A stretch of DNA of 64,000 nt, taken from Homalodisca vitripennis. Taxonomy: Eukaryota; Arthropoda; Insecta; Hemiptera; Cicadellidae. Below the pieces are notes generated by a model, which was not told the origin of the DNA, did no database searches, and saw nothing but the letters and a program-made list of their open reading frames with translations. This document shows positions 35,236-46,269 of this stretch, piece by piece; positions within the stretch are counted from its first letter, which is position 1, and each line of letters begins with the position of its first letter. The stretch is from contig NW_025776855.1 of assembly GCF_021130785.1 (NCBI RefSeq), positions 1 to 64,000 of the forward strand. Reading direction: 5' to 3'. Made by a program: the position numbers and the translations under genes.

Positions 35236-36411
35236 TCAAAGCAATTGTTCGAACTGTGTTCCTTCTACGGTTTGACAATGAGCCAATCTTGTGTAAAATG
35301 ATTCGACAGAGTTGACTAACATTTCTTCAGTTATCAAAGCAATCTCCTCTATAATCCTGTTTCTTAGGTCTTCCAAATTATGAGGCTTTCTTCTATAAAC
35401 ATTGGATTTTAAATGACCCCATAGGAAATAATCGATTGGTGACAAATCCGGAGATCTTGGAGGCCATTCGATTTCTCCTCTTCGGCCAATCCATTTATGA
35501 GGAAACCTTAAATCCAAATACTCTCTTACCTGTCTCCCATAATGGGGTGGAGCACCATCCTGCTGAAACCATACATTATCAAAGTATTCTCCTGATGCAA
35601 TTTGAATAGCTGGGATTATTTCATTTTGGAGCATATTGTAGTAAAGTTCGGCATTTAAATTTCCATTGATGAAAAAGGGTCCAACAATTTTGTTACCTAA
35701 AATTCCACACCATACGTTCAGTTTTTGTGGTTGCTGTGAATGGGACTCAGTAATCCAATGTGGGTTTTCACTAGCCCAGTAACGGCAATTGTGCCTGTTA
35801 ACATTGCCATTTAGGAAAAACGTTGCCTCATCAGAAAATAGTATGTTGGTCAGAAAATCTCTATTGTCATCACATTTGCGCATCACAAGTTCACAAAACT
35901 CAACTCTTCTGTCGTAATCATCCTCACTTAACTGTTGGACTAAATGAACTTTAAATGGTTTGTATTTATTAATTTTCAAAATCTTACTCACAGACATAGG
36001 GTGCATATCATGTTGCTGTGCAGCTTTTCTGAGCGATGTATGTGGGTCTTCAATAAATGTTTGCAAAACATCTAGTGCATGTTCTTCATCTGTTGCAGAT
36101 TGTATCCTACCCGACTTTGGCCGATTACGTACACTCCCTGTCATTTCAAAACGCTCAATAGTTTTTGATATTGTTGAAACACTTATGGGATTCCTTTCTG
36201 GGAAAGTGTCATTAAACAAATTACAAACTTCCCGATAAGATCTTTGACGATCGCCATATCCTCGCATCATCAACAGAGTAATTCGTTCTCTTTCAGACAA
36301 TTCCATTAAAATGCCAAATAAAAACTGAACTACTGTAATTAGATAACTTGTTGACAGCAATGCTTCAGAGACACTGATTAACTCGACAGGAATGATATGA
36401 CCTTTGTCCAT
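35236..36411 (-). CDS. Mariner-type (DD41D) transposase, intact ORF
   Basis: Cut-and-paste transposase that would bind the ITRs and insert at TA. The open frame is 391 codons from 36,411. A second in-frame ATG at residue 36 (36,306), starting MELSERERITLLMMRGYGD, begins where insect mariner-type proteins usually start and gives 356 residues, a normal length; I think it is the real start. About residues 38-100 form a first helix-turn-helix (DUF4817-like), ending in NRPKSGR; 110-146 look like a second. The catalytic domain has D194 in FSDEATF, D285 in QQDGAPPH and D327 in SPIDYFLWG. There are 41 residues between the last two, hence DD41D, a spacing reported for the rosa-type mariner group. No frameshift or stop is present. 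Nuclear action is expected; expression and activity are unknown. Confidence 0.93.
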   Translation of the reverse strand: MDKGHIIPVELISVSEALLSTSYLITVVQFLFGILMELSERERITLLMMRGYGDRQRSYREVCNLFNDTFPERNPISVSTISKTIERFEMTGSVRNRPKSGRIQSATDEEHALDVLQTFIEDPHTSLRKAAQQHDMHPMSVSKILKINKYKPFKVHLVQQLSEDDYDRRVEFCELVMRKCDDNRDFLTNILFSDEATFFLNGNVNRHNCRYWASENPHWITESHSQQPQKLNVWCGILGNKIVGPFFINGNLNAELYYNMLQNEIIPAIQIASGEYFDNVWFQQDGAPPHYGRQVREYLDLRFPHKWIGRRGEIEWPPRSPDLSPIDYFLWGHLKSNVYRRKPHNLEDLRNRIIEEIALITEEMLVNSVESFYTRLAHCQTVEGTQFEQLL

Positions 36412-36610
36412 TTGTAATTCCCAAGCTTAGACCTGTCTAGTGAAAGCTCCATGCTCAACAAACTGAAACCTGTAGACCAGATGATTAATAACACAATAAT
36501 GTTTCTCATAGGCTAGTGACCTTTGTCTCTTTAAACCTTCCTGCTGACTGGAAAACACCAAGTACAGATTCATAAGTAATCAGAGAAAGTGACTCATAAG
36601 TTTTATTCAT

Positions 36611-37053
36611 TGTAATAAAAACTGGTAAATTTGTACTAATGAAACCAGCTTAAAAATAAATTGTTTATTTTATTTTAATTGAACATTTAAAAAATGCTAA
36701 AAAATTAGTGTAACACATTTTGTGGCAAGAACCATGTTAAAATTACATTGTTGAACATCAGTAAATTTTCAATACTAAAAATGCTCTATTTTCTGATAGA
36801 ATAATTCCTTTGAGATGCGGTTTGTGGCATTCAATTCAGTAAGCTATTACCTTTAAAATTATGTATCACAAGGTATAGGCTTCCATTAAGAATATTCACG
36901 ATACCCTCGGCAGGACGTCCCCCGTTGGTGTGACATAACAAAACATTGTTCCAAAAAGTAGATGCCCAATCTCCATCACGATTGTAAGAGGTTTCAAATT
37001 TATATTTAAATTATTAAAGGATATATTTGGGTGTTTCCAGACATAATATACAC

Positions 37054-37056
<3 letters not shown>
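36611..37056 (-). repeat. Right ITR of mariner copy 2
   Basis: Lies upstream of the transposase gene, so it presumably also holds its promoter. The outermost bases have lost one C relative to the other three ITRs. Confidence 0.88.
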
Positions 37057-37120
<64 letters not shown>

Positions 37121-37128
37121 TATATATA
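37057..37128. repeat. (TA)n microsatellite abutting mariner copy 2
   Basis: About 60 bp of alternating TA followed by imperfect TA-rich sequence, starting exactly at the right end of the mariner. Short TA runs also precede the left end (34,673-34,683), consistent with insertion into a TA repeat. Confidence 0.95.
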
Positions 37129-37129
37129 A

Positions 37130-40100
37130 AATAAAATAAAGGTAGTTAAAGTTTGTAAATTTCTACCTAATACTTTTAAGAGCATTAACCATCGTTCAAT
37201 TGATAAAAAAGGCAGAACATTCTTTAGAAACAATTAAGGTATACCTGCTTTCTTTGGTAACAGTTGAGGTTACACAACCTAAATTAAAAGGAGTTCCATT
37301 GACCTCATGTGTTACATTCCTTTGATATTTGTTGGAAAATGTATATTCGTTTTTATTAAAATTCGTCAGTAAAACCATTCTTAACAAATATACCTTTGGA
37401 TTAAAAGTGTTTATGGTATATTTTCAGATAACTGTGTGTTCTAAAGAAATTCAACAACATAAATGTTTAGATTTAAACTAGTAGTGCATATCCTACCCAT
37501 GAACTCTGAATGCAGTGAAAACCATAGGGAATGCCTTTATGTATAGCTCGAGTGGAAATAAGCCTTTTATGTTAAACAGAATACAAGGCTAAATATTCTA
37601 TATATCCCTTTTATCTGTTCCACTATCGGTATATATCCTAATAGAAAACTTTTATTGAATGTACTACTCAATATATTCTCTCGTTTTATGTTTTCTTATA
37701 ACTCCTTATGGACCGTACCGTCACTTGATAGGATGAAAAATAAGATATTTATATTAAAGGGAATTAACCTAAAGTATTTATATGTAAAGTTATAATGATA
37801 TATTCAGCAATGGCCCAAAGATAAAAGTCGCTCCTTTACGACCAGACTCAGTTGTCAGCTATAGTGTTTGTTTTTTTAATTAATTTCAATTTTTAAAACT
37901 TATACATTACGTTTCATAATAGAAAACTTTACACAATAATAATATTCTTCATAACAAATATGTGATTCTCTTTTTTATTTCATTTGGAATGACACACATG
38001 GGTTCCAAAACATCTCAAAACGTCATTTGTGATAAGTGTAGTAGGATGTAGCTCATAAACTCGTGAATAGCTTCAAATAAGATGTTTTAAAAGGTCCCAA
38101 AGCAATGAGAATGTGTGTAATGTTAACTTACAATCCATCTTAATATACAATTGTTTTGTATATTGTCTTAATATACAAAACAAAATAACTGCTCCATATA
38201 TAACTGATGCTTCTTTAAGTGTTTAGCTTGATACTAAATTCCTTAATACTTTATACCAATGTAAAATTTTAATTTCTTCGGAAGAACCATGAAGGCCAGA
38301 AAATAATGGAAATCAATGAGTCTCAAAGCATAAAACTAATTTATAATCGCGGCCTCAGAGTTTCACGTGATATACTACCAACACGATTTAATTTTATAGT
38401 TTCCAAAACTGTTAAACATTGCTTCTATTATGAAATCCCGTCCTCTTATTATTCCATGAAGCTCTGGATCCTCACATGGTCCAATGCATTCATGGTAATT
38501 TACAGGCGGAAACATGTTAATACACATTAGTTTCAAAATGCAAACTTAATCTAACCGAGTTTATAGAGTTTACCAATGGTACAACTACTGTTACCCCTAG
38601 AAACTCAGGTATTATCCAGTACGAATAGAAAGAGCTACAATTTGATCATATGAGTCCACTCAGGATGACCTTGGCTTACTGTTTCGTTTCAATATTGAAT
38701 TATTCACCGCTATGCAATCCTATGACAATTACATTATTCCTGTAGGAAATTAGTTTTGTAGATTATTTTTTAAACGAAGATTTACTGTCTCAACTGTATA
38801 TATAATTATTTATTTCCAAATCTTAATTGATTAAGCAGATATGTTAAAACATTTTCTTAATGCCTTATGTTCTGCAACAATTTTCGTTATAAATCCCACT
38901 GTAGGATTAACTGTATGAAAATATAATCACCTTTGAACTATTTAAATCTTGCAGAAAATTCGGATTAAAATAATTCGTTGTTCCTTGTAAAGTAAACACT
39001 AATACCTAGATCATCAGCTATATTGTGGTCAGGCGTCACAGGATTCCAGTTCAGTTAATTAACAATCCAACGAATGACATAGGTGACCATAATGTGAAAT
39101 AAAAATTAACATAAACTTTATATTTTTGTTGATAATACTTAAATAAATTATGATTTAAAAGTTTACTTTATATCTAACAGATGACATAATGCGGAGCAAT
39201 AACTACAGTAAACTATAAATCTTCTTCACTTTAAATCATCACCACGATTCACTCATCAATATGCCAATGATCGATACAACTAAATAATAAGCATTAGAAA
39301 TACATTATAATATTGTTTGCCAAATATAAAACGATTCAACATGTAATACTCTATGTATATTGCAAATATTCTTTCCAATTTACATACTGTATCACCTGAG
39401 GTAATAATATTTATTACAGCAGTTCAGGAATACAAATTTGCTTAACATAACTCGTTTATTAATGTAAAATGTGTCACACGAGAAGAGCGCCCTTTTAGTC
39501 AAGAATCATTGTAAGTTCCATTACGAAGGCGTACAAAGCATATGTTGAAACGTGACTAGGCGGTTAGTTCTATTCCTTTATCATTTAGCCTTTAATCTTC
39601 GCTTTGGGTTTAAACAAATTAGAATCTTAATCACGTATGTTTTAGAATCATGAAATCACTAATATGTGTAAGAAGACTTTAAAATAGCACTAGTTTGATT
39701 TCATTTGTGCTGTTTTGAAAATATCATGAAGTTATTGAAACAACATTATCAATTTATAGTCTCCGTCGTTATTGTTAGGAATAATATTTACGAGGGTGAA
39801 GTTTATAGAGAGTATGCAGTTAATGTTTGAAATGTATATGGTTTATGAACTGACTATGTCAATTCTAATGCCATGTCGATAGATAATAACAAAAGCCATT
39901 TAATAATCCTTTATTAAACTAATAAATGTATTTAAACGACTACAGTGTTACAAACGACGGGATATAAATCAACTTTGAAAACTTTAACAACCAGGCGGTG
40001 AGGCGCTGTGTACAAGGAAGTATCTATAGTAGCCAACATATTTAACTCTGTATGATTATATTGTTGTAACACATGCCGCACATTCAAATTTTGTTACAAA

Positions 40101-40730
40101 AGAATATAGGCAGATCCTCTCTTAAGGCTTATTACATCCTCGTGTGCTTCTGGCATGTGTGGGGGTTTTATTACACAGAATAAGTAGGAGAGTCGAAGGC
40201 ACTGAAAAACACTGTCCCTGGTCACACACAGGTTATGAAGCTGTGGTCTCTTTCTTTGTCAGATCCAAAGTGCAAAATCTTACGAGTATCTATAATGTAT
40301 TTTAAGTATGAATTTAAAAAACTTATCTGAAATACTCTAATCGCAACTGTGGAATTGTTTTTTTTTGTGATAATTTTGTGTTTGTTATGTGTATAAACGT
40401 TTTTATAAATATGTTTGTCTATCTACACTTGACTTTTATTTTGGAAAAAAAATCAATATATTATATTGGGTCAGCTCTTTGAATTATGTATGAAAAACGA
40501 TTGAGTACTAAGATATGATTAAAAAAGAATAGTATTTCATACGATTTAACAAATTCCACAATGTTATTGTATGTGTGGAATATAAAATTTATGAATTGAT
40601 TAGTTCTTTAATTTTAAAAGAGTGATAGATTGAAAATGTTTTAGTACATTAGTGACTCCATCTTAATTCGGGAAAAAATATTAATTTATATTATATCAGA
40701 AACAACGCTTTATATGAGAGTCAAGTGGAT
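37130..40730. other. AT-rich noncoding stretch
   Basis: No recognisable gene or repeat family. ORFs such as 38,306-38,530 are chance-like. One strong hairpin is listed separately. Confidence 0.4.
38151..38183. other. Perfect 14-bp hairpin with 5-nt loop
   Basis: TTGTTTTGTATATT (38,151-38,164) pairs exactly with AATATACAAAACAA (38,170-38,183) around the loop GTCTT. The stem is AT-rich. It could be a tiny palindromic insertion or chance; it is too short for a typical pre-miRNA. Confidence 0.7.
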
Positions 40731-40739
40731 GAATACTTT

Positions 40740-41140
40740 TTACTTCAACAAATTTCAAAGCATTTTATTAAAGGCAGTGGTTTCTTAATAAAAAGAGAGA
40801 ATCTTTTTGGTGAAAACCTTTAACGTACTTTGCGGATATGATCAAACCCTTTTTAAGCCAAACATAGAGTATATAACAGGTCCTTATATTTAACCTTCTC
40901 TAATATGGTCATTTATTTAAGAAATACCACACGTATAGTTGGATGTGTCACATTTTATTTATTTTTTTATTTTAAAAAGACAAAATTTCAATTTTGTAAC
41001 TTGCATATCAATACTAAAGTGATAATGTTTTAAAGTACAGGTGGGTAATCAATGTCAACTATACAATAATTATGAAGAGTCCATTAAGCCAGTGCGACAA
41101 CCCTACTAGTGTTATGGCAGAGGTTTGATAACTTCATATT
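40740..41140 (+). repeat. Module F copy 2
   Basis: Parallels 80-440: gtggtttcttaataaaaaga, tctctaatatggtcat, gtaacttgcat, taatcaatgtcaactataca and cagtgcgacaaccctactag. It precedes A copy 9. Confidence 0.5.
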
Positions 41141-41509
41141 GTGTATGAATATATTTCACATGCTGTCATTGGTATACACGATTTATTAACTGAAGGCAAA
41201 TCACCTCAGACTATTTAAAAAATTATATGAAATTGTATTTATTCTTCAACCTTTCACCGGTTTTTGTAGTTATTTATGGTATTTTTTAATAACATGGTAA
41301 CTTGTTTACCAAATAACTATAAAATTGCAGTTTAAGAGCGCTGCAATGTAGACTACTTGAATTATATACATCAAAGCGAAAACTGTAATCAAATTTCTGA
41401 GGTGATCTTTAGTTACAGATATACTAAGTAACAATAAAATGTCGTCGAATAGTGTCTGTTAATATTATATCCAAGCGATAATAATTTATCACATCTACCA
41501 TACAACACA

Positions 41510-42420
41510 TCACATCTACTCAACACGCAGGACGTGGAAAGTCTAAACCATTAGTGCGTTTGGAAAGACGAGGGTCAGCACAGGGACTTAGAGATGAGTT
41601 ACTTTAATTATTTATAAATCAAAGTTTCTGCTCTCAGTATTCGTCTTACTAAAAGCAATTTATATCCTAGTTTTGTTAATCACAGCAAAAATGGTAAAAG
41701 TGTACCAGTGTTATAATAAAATGTTAGAAATTGAAAGGATATCCTTAGTTTTTAAGGAACTTTACTTGTTTCGTGAACAGTCAATTATATATGTACAACT
41801 TTTTTCAACAAATAATAAGAACGTGTGATTTAGGGTTTTTAATTCTTTCAGTACTCTAAGCGTACTAAAAGAATCCGTTTACAATGTTCTACATTAAACT
41901 GCAATTCTTCTTTTAAGATAAATTCATACATATATTTAAAAAGTATAAAGATTACTAAGAGAATTATTTACTTTAAATCCCTAAAGAGACTTTCAAGCAT
42001 TTACTAGTAGGGTACATATTTAAAATAAGTTGAAATTAGTGAATGCTAACTTAGTTAGGATTAAAATATAAACATTTATCGCGTTAACTACTTTAAACTC
42101 AATAATTAAATAACAATATTCTACAGATTTGTAGAGAGATGTAGTCTATCATATTTGATTTATCCAATTAGTTAGTGAGATTACCACTAGAGCCCTCTTC
42201 CAATTTAAAAGATATTAAAAATTAATAATTTAAGTGATAAAGTTATAGAAACAACTTATTATATTCCATTTTACCTGTGTAATAACATAACTCTGTGTCA
42301 TGCCAAAGTATAATTAATCTTTAACGAGAATATTAGTGAACATATTTAAATAATTGTAGGTTGTGTTATTTCTAGTATTTCTGTTTGTGATTACAATGGA
42401 TACACTAAAGTGCATTAAAC
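41510..42420 (+). repeat. Family A copy 9
   Basis: Contains actcaacacgcaggacgtgg, gatgagttactttaattatt, tttctgctctcagtattcgt, tatcctagttttgttaatca, tttcagtactctaagcgtac and tagaaacaacttattatatt. The Asp/Gln-rich frame is kept at the end (K-D-E-G-Q-H-R-D-L-E) but has a TAG upstream. Confidence 0.65.
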
Positions 42421-42429
42421 CCTCCTAAT

Positions 42430-43240
42430 ATTTAAAAATGCTTTTGGAGTATATAACAAATAAAAATTATTATTGAGAAAATCTAAAATTTTACAATTTA
42501 AATTACTCATTGCTGTAATCTTTGGGAAATTTTTTGCGTAATTACTTGAGTCGGCGAGTAAACCGAGTCGGTTAATTGACTTGGAGAGATGAAACATTAC
42601 TCAGTGAGAACTCGGACTGCGTGAATAATGAAGCGGGGAGAGCTGATGTGTTTTCTCATGAAAAACTATTGTTCGTCTTTTATTGCTTAGGAATATGTTA
42701 GAAGTCTTTTATATACACTAGATAAGTAAATACAAAACCACGAAAGGCTTTGTATTTATTAGATCACTGAAATATTAGCTGTATATATTTAGCAATGTCC
42801 ATTATTTAATATAAAATAAAAAACATTTAAAAAAGTCTGGATCACGTTATAATATAATAAAAATTTTCCCTTTTAGGAACAAACGTAAAATTACTTGGAA
42901 ATAAAACTACTGAGAGTTACAAGCTAATAATACGCTTTAATTATACGTAAAATTACTCCTCTGAGTAAAAGTTGAAACAATCCGGTCCAAATATTTTATA
43001 TAATATTATTAGTTATAAAATCGTAAAGTATGGTTATGAAAAATCTTCTGGGAACATTTAAATAAGTTTTTTTTTATAGTAGACCTATATAGGGTTTTTA
43101 GATGAATAATAAATTATCATATCAAAAGTGTCTGTATCTTGCATTTTGAAGCAAGCATGTTATAAATATGTTTATTGAGATATTTGTACCGATAACAATT
43201 AATACTATATTAGCACAACCGGGATTTTTGTTGCATTTTG
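42430..43240. other. AT-rich noncoding stretch
   Basis: Nothing that I can support. A small GC-richer patch at 42,540-42,650 matches no family here. Confidence 0.35.
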
Positions 43241-43253
43241 AATCGTAAAAGAT

Positions 43254-43370
43254 GAGGGCTCTGTGGTGTAACGGTAGCACATTCACCCGGCAAGTGAGAG
43301 ATCCAGGTTCGAGTCCCGAGCAAGTACTTCTTGCAATTCAATATTTATTAAAATTAAATTAGGCTATTGC
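43254..43370 (+). mobile_element. tRNA-derived SINE (tRNA-Gly-like head)
   Basis: The head reads gagggctctgtggtgtaacg with A box TGGTGTAACGGTAGCAC. An anticodon-arm-like TTCAC...GTGAG stem encloses ccggcaa, and the B box is GGTTCGAGTCC, a normal pol III promoter arrangement. Acceptor pairing is lost, so it is not a working tRNA. It is followed by cttcttgcaattcaatattt and an AT-rich tail. A deleted sibling lies at 43,497-43,560. Confidence 0.65.
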
Positions 43371-43496
43371 CACTTATACAAATTTAATAAATGTAAACAG
43401 AAGTCATTTTACAGGTATTTGGTCTTCCGATCATGTGTTAGTTTGGTTATTTAAACACATATGTGAAAGAAACGGCCAAATACAAAATACTTTAAT

Positions 43497-43560
43497 TGTA
43501 AAAAGTGAGGGCTCCGTGGTAGAACATACGTTTTGCCATTCAATATTTATTGAAATTAAA
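43497..43560 (+). mobile_element. Internally deleted copy of the SINE
   Basis: Shares gagggctccgtggt with the head and gccattcaatatttattgaa with the tail of the element at 43,254-43,370. It lacks the anticodon arm and B box, and homology extends a few bases upstream (attgtaaaa). A local duplication followed by deletion would explain it. Confidence 0.55.
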
Positions 43561-43691
43561 TATATATATATACACACATATATATAAAACTGCTGTTATC
43601 CATGTAAAACCTATTTCTTACTTTACATTACTGCTTTCATCTTACTGCAAAAACTGATATTCATGGAAATACAAAATACTGGAGTACATTG

Positions 43692-44091
43692 GGTTCTGTC
43701 ACAAGCTCACCTGCCAAATACTTCCTATTTACCTATAATATTACCTATTATACCTATTTATTATACTATTACCTATTATACCTATTTATTATAATATTAC
43801 CTATTTTATTTCATATTAACAATGTGCTTAGGTTTTTCTAAGTATTGAACATATCAAATCTAGTGTAAACCTGTCCAACCTGGTTTTGTGTGGTTCTGTC
43901 ACAAGCTCACCTGCAAAATACTTCCTATTTACCTATAATATTACCTATTATACCTATTTATTATACTATTACCTATTATACCTATTTATTATAATATTAC
44001 CTATTTTATTTCATATTAACAATGTGCTTAGGTTTTTCTAAGTATTGAACATATCAAATCTAGTGTAAACCTGTCCAACCTGGTTTTGTGT
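43692..44091 (+). repeat. 200-bp tandem duplication
   Basis: Two consecutive 200-bp units (43,692-43,891 and 43,892-44,091), both starting ggttctgtcacaagctcacc and ending near acctggttttgtgtg. They are almost identical; one visible difference is gccaaata against gcaaaata. Each holds an internal repeat of about 27 bp (tattacctattatacctatt). It is a very recent event. Confidence 0.9.
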
Positions 44092-44429
44092 GATTAAATT
44101 TAAAACATTAAAACATCCAAAAATCTTTAAAACAGTTTTTATTTATAGTATACATTTTTATATAGTAATTGAATCACTATAATTGTCTGATTTGTTCTAT
44201 TTTCTTTTATTTAAAGCACACTATTGTAAAATTTATAGTATAAAAATATCATTTCCAATAGTATCCCTGGATGTTGTATTAAAACAATAATAATTTAGCA
44301 CAAACATCGTAAATTGAGAAGGGGAAACATACTTATTAAAACCTTTATAATTATGTGTCTCCAATGTATGTGTCAGATAAAGCTTTCTGTTTAGTTTTAG
44401 TAGAGTGGTGACGTTAACCATTACACGGA

Positions 44430-45590
44430 TACAGATGAGACGTAAGCAGCAGGTGACAAAATATTAGTTTATATCCATGTAAACAACGTAGCATTGATAA
44501 ATATTAATGTTTTTAATAATTCCAAGGTATTTTATCGCTGCAATTTTTCAAACTTTGCTCAAGTGACAGTTATTCGCGGAAGTAGCACCATGAACACGTT
44601 GTGATGGCCACGAGCAGGACCAAGACCAGGACTTACAGGGATGATTTACTCTAATTAATAATTTTATTTTTTAATTACTACTTCTCTACCCAAAGCAGAT
44701 TACATCCTAGTTTTATCGAGTATTATTCACAGCACAAAGCACCGGAATAGTTTCATATGTAGTGGTAACAGAAGTACAAATGAAATATAGTTAATTCAAT
44801 TCGTTGTTTTGTTTTAAGTAAAAGCCACTAATTTTGCTGTGTTTAATCCTCTCAGTAATTAAAGAGTACAGAGAGAATCGGTTTACATTATTTTATACCA
44901 AAGTAGCCAGCAAAAATGTTTAAAGTTTCACGTATTTGTATCAAAAATATATTTAACTGGTTATGAGAAACATTTTCTAACTTGTGTTTTACAGTAATCT
45001 TTCTAGCATTTCTAGTAAACAAGATTTTCGTAATGAGTTGAAATTAGTCAATACCATTTATTTAAGATATAAAAAACGGTAACTAATTTTAGTTTTATTG
45101 GAATAATTAGATAATTAAAAACTCAGTGTCAAATAATTGTGGCATAAATTTGATCAAGTTTTAACTTATTTATTAGTTACTAAAATTCACGCCAGAGCTC
45201 TCTTTTACAATACAAGAGATAATAACTGGCCAATTATAATTATACAGTATTTAGAATACCTAATTAGATTCCAATACTAAGTTTAAATAGTACAATTTAT
45301 CTTTTTAACTAATAATAATAATTTATTTTCCGTTTCAATACGAAATAGAATAAGTAGTTTTAGAGAATCATGCGTCAGCAAAACTTCTAAATCAAGAGGG
45401 AACCCTGCTGGAGGGAACCATTGCCTGAGTAACCAAAGCACACATCTACGTTAGCAATGAGCAAAGAGTTATGCAACTGCAGCAGTACGTAGTTAAATGC
45501 AGAATCCGAAGGACACAGCTCCGAGTGGCACACATAATCTTCTCCTAAACCCAAAAAAGTGCACATCAGCAAGTCTGGTATCAAAATAAT
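44430..45590 (+). repeat. Family A copy 10
   Basis: Contains tatccatgtaaacaacgtag, gagcaggaccaagaccagga, the landmarks cagattacatcctagtttta and taatcctctcagtaattaaa, aattcacgccagagctctct and tgcgtcagcaaaacttctaa. It is closest to A copy 12. The frame at 44,612-44,638 reads E-Q-D-Q-D-Q-D-L-Q. The - strand ORF at 45,584-45,387 lies in its 3' end and is not open in copy 12. Confidence 0.65.
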
Positions 45591-45689
45591 ACTGATTGTA
45601 TTCTTTGACTTTCGATGAATCGTCCATTTTGAGTTTTTACCGCAAGGAAATGCTAATTACTTTCATAACCCACCCTGTATCCTCCTGTC

Positions 45690-45880
45690 TCATCAGGTTA
45701 ACAACTGAGTGCACTACGATGTTGACTGACACGATCCAAAATCACGGTGGACCTAGTCTTCCATAACACGTATATGGTGGGAAGGGCTGATTCAATGTGT
45801 ATGTTAAGTTTAGCTCCAGTTCAACTTCCTCTTAGTGCAGGGTTTACAATCTGATTCTGTTGCAGACTTCTGGAATGTCT
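45690..45880 (-). repeat. Family D copy 2 (inverted)
   Basis: The - strand reads tggagctaaacttaacatac, acattgaatcagccctt and accatatacgtgttatgg. It faces copy 3 across about 170 bp and could form a large imperfect hairpin with it. Confidence 0.55.
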
Positions 45881-46049
45881 ATGTTCGTTTAAACTGATCA
45901 AAAAATAATCGGCGACGAAAACTAAAAAAGTTAAAAGGAAACCCCCGCATCGTTTTAAAATTTAACATTCACAGCCTCGCAGAATCATTCCTTGTCACTA
46001 CAGCCGTGTACTGTTTAGAAGATTTGATTGCACGTAAGATTTGCTTGTG

Positions 46050-46230
46050 TGGAAGATGGTTGATTTCAGTTGCTGCACATATAAGAGAAAGGTAAACTGG
46101 AGCTACACTCAACACTCACATAGAATCAGCTCTTCCAACCATAGCTGCGTTACTGTGTTTGATAATAGTGTATGGCAATTGAACGGATTTAGTTTAGAGT
46201 TAGAATATTTTTGTTCTTACATGCAACTAT
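46050..46230 (+). repeat. Family D copy 3
   Basis: Contains gtaaactggagctacactca, cactcacatagaatcagctc and ttccaaccatagctgcgtta. It matches 22,600-22,810 directly and 45,690-45,880 inverted. Confidence 0.55.
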
Positions 46231-46269
46231 TACAGAAAAGATAAAATAGGTAACTAATAAACATGTCAT

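Larger units (their letters stand above)
34684..37056 (-). mobile_element. DD41D mariner-type element, copy 2 (apparently intact)
   Basis: A 2,373-bp element in the orientation opposite to copy 1. It is bounded by CAGGGTGTATATTATGTCTG at 34,684 and the inverted end at 37,056, with TA dinucleotides outside both ends. Inverted repeats are about 449 bp (34,684-35,132) and 446 bp (36,611-37,056). One C of the terminal CCCTG is missing at the right end, which reads cacctgta. It carries one long open transposase frame on the - strand. Its sequence is almost identical to copy 1, implying recent activity of the family. Confidence 0.92.

Noticed and set aside
35960..36238. 92-codon + strand ORF, also seen at 18,866-19,144 on the other strand
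   Set aside because: Antisense shadow of the mariner transposase. It is conserved only because the two elements are near-identical.
37006..37233. 75-codon ORF with an Ile-Tyr run
   Set aside because: Translation of the (TA)n repeat next to the mariner.
45387..45584. 65-codon - strand ORF with several Cys
   Set aside because: Falls in the 3' end of a family A copy and is not open in the closest sibling at 54.4 kb.
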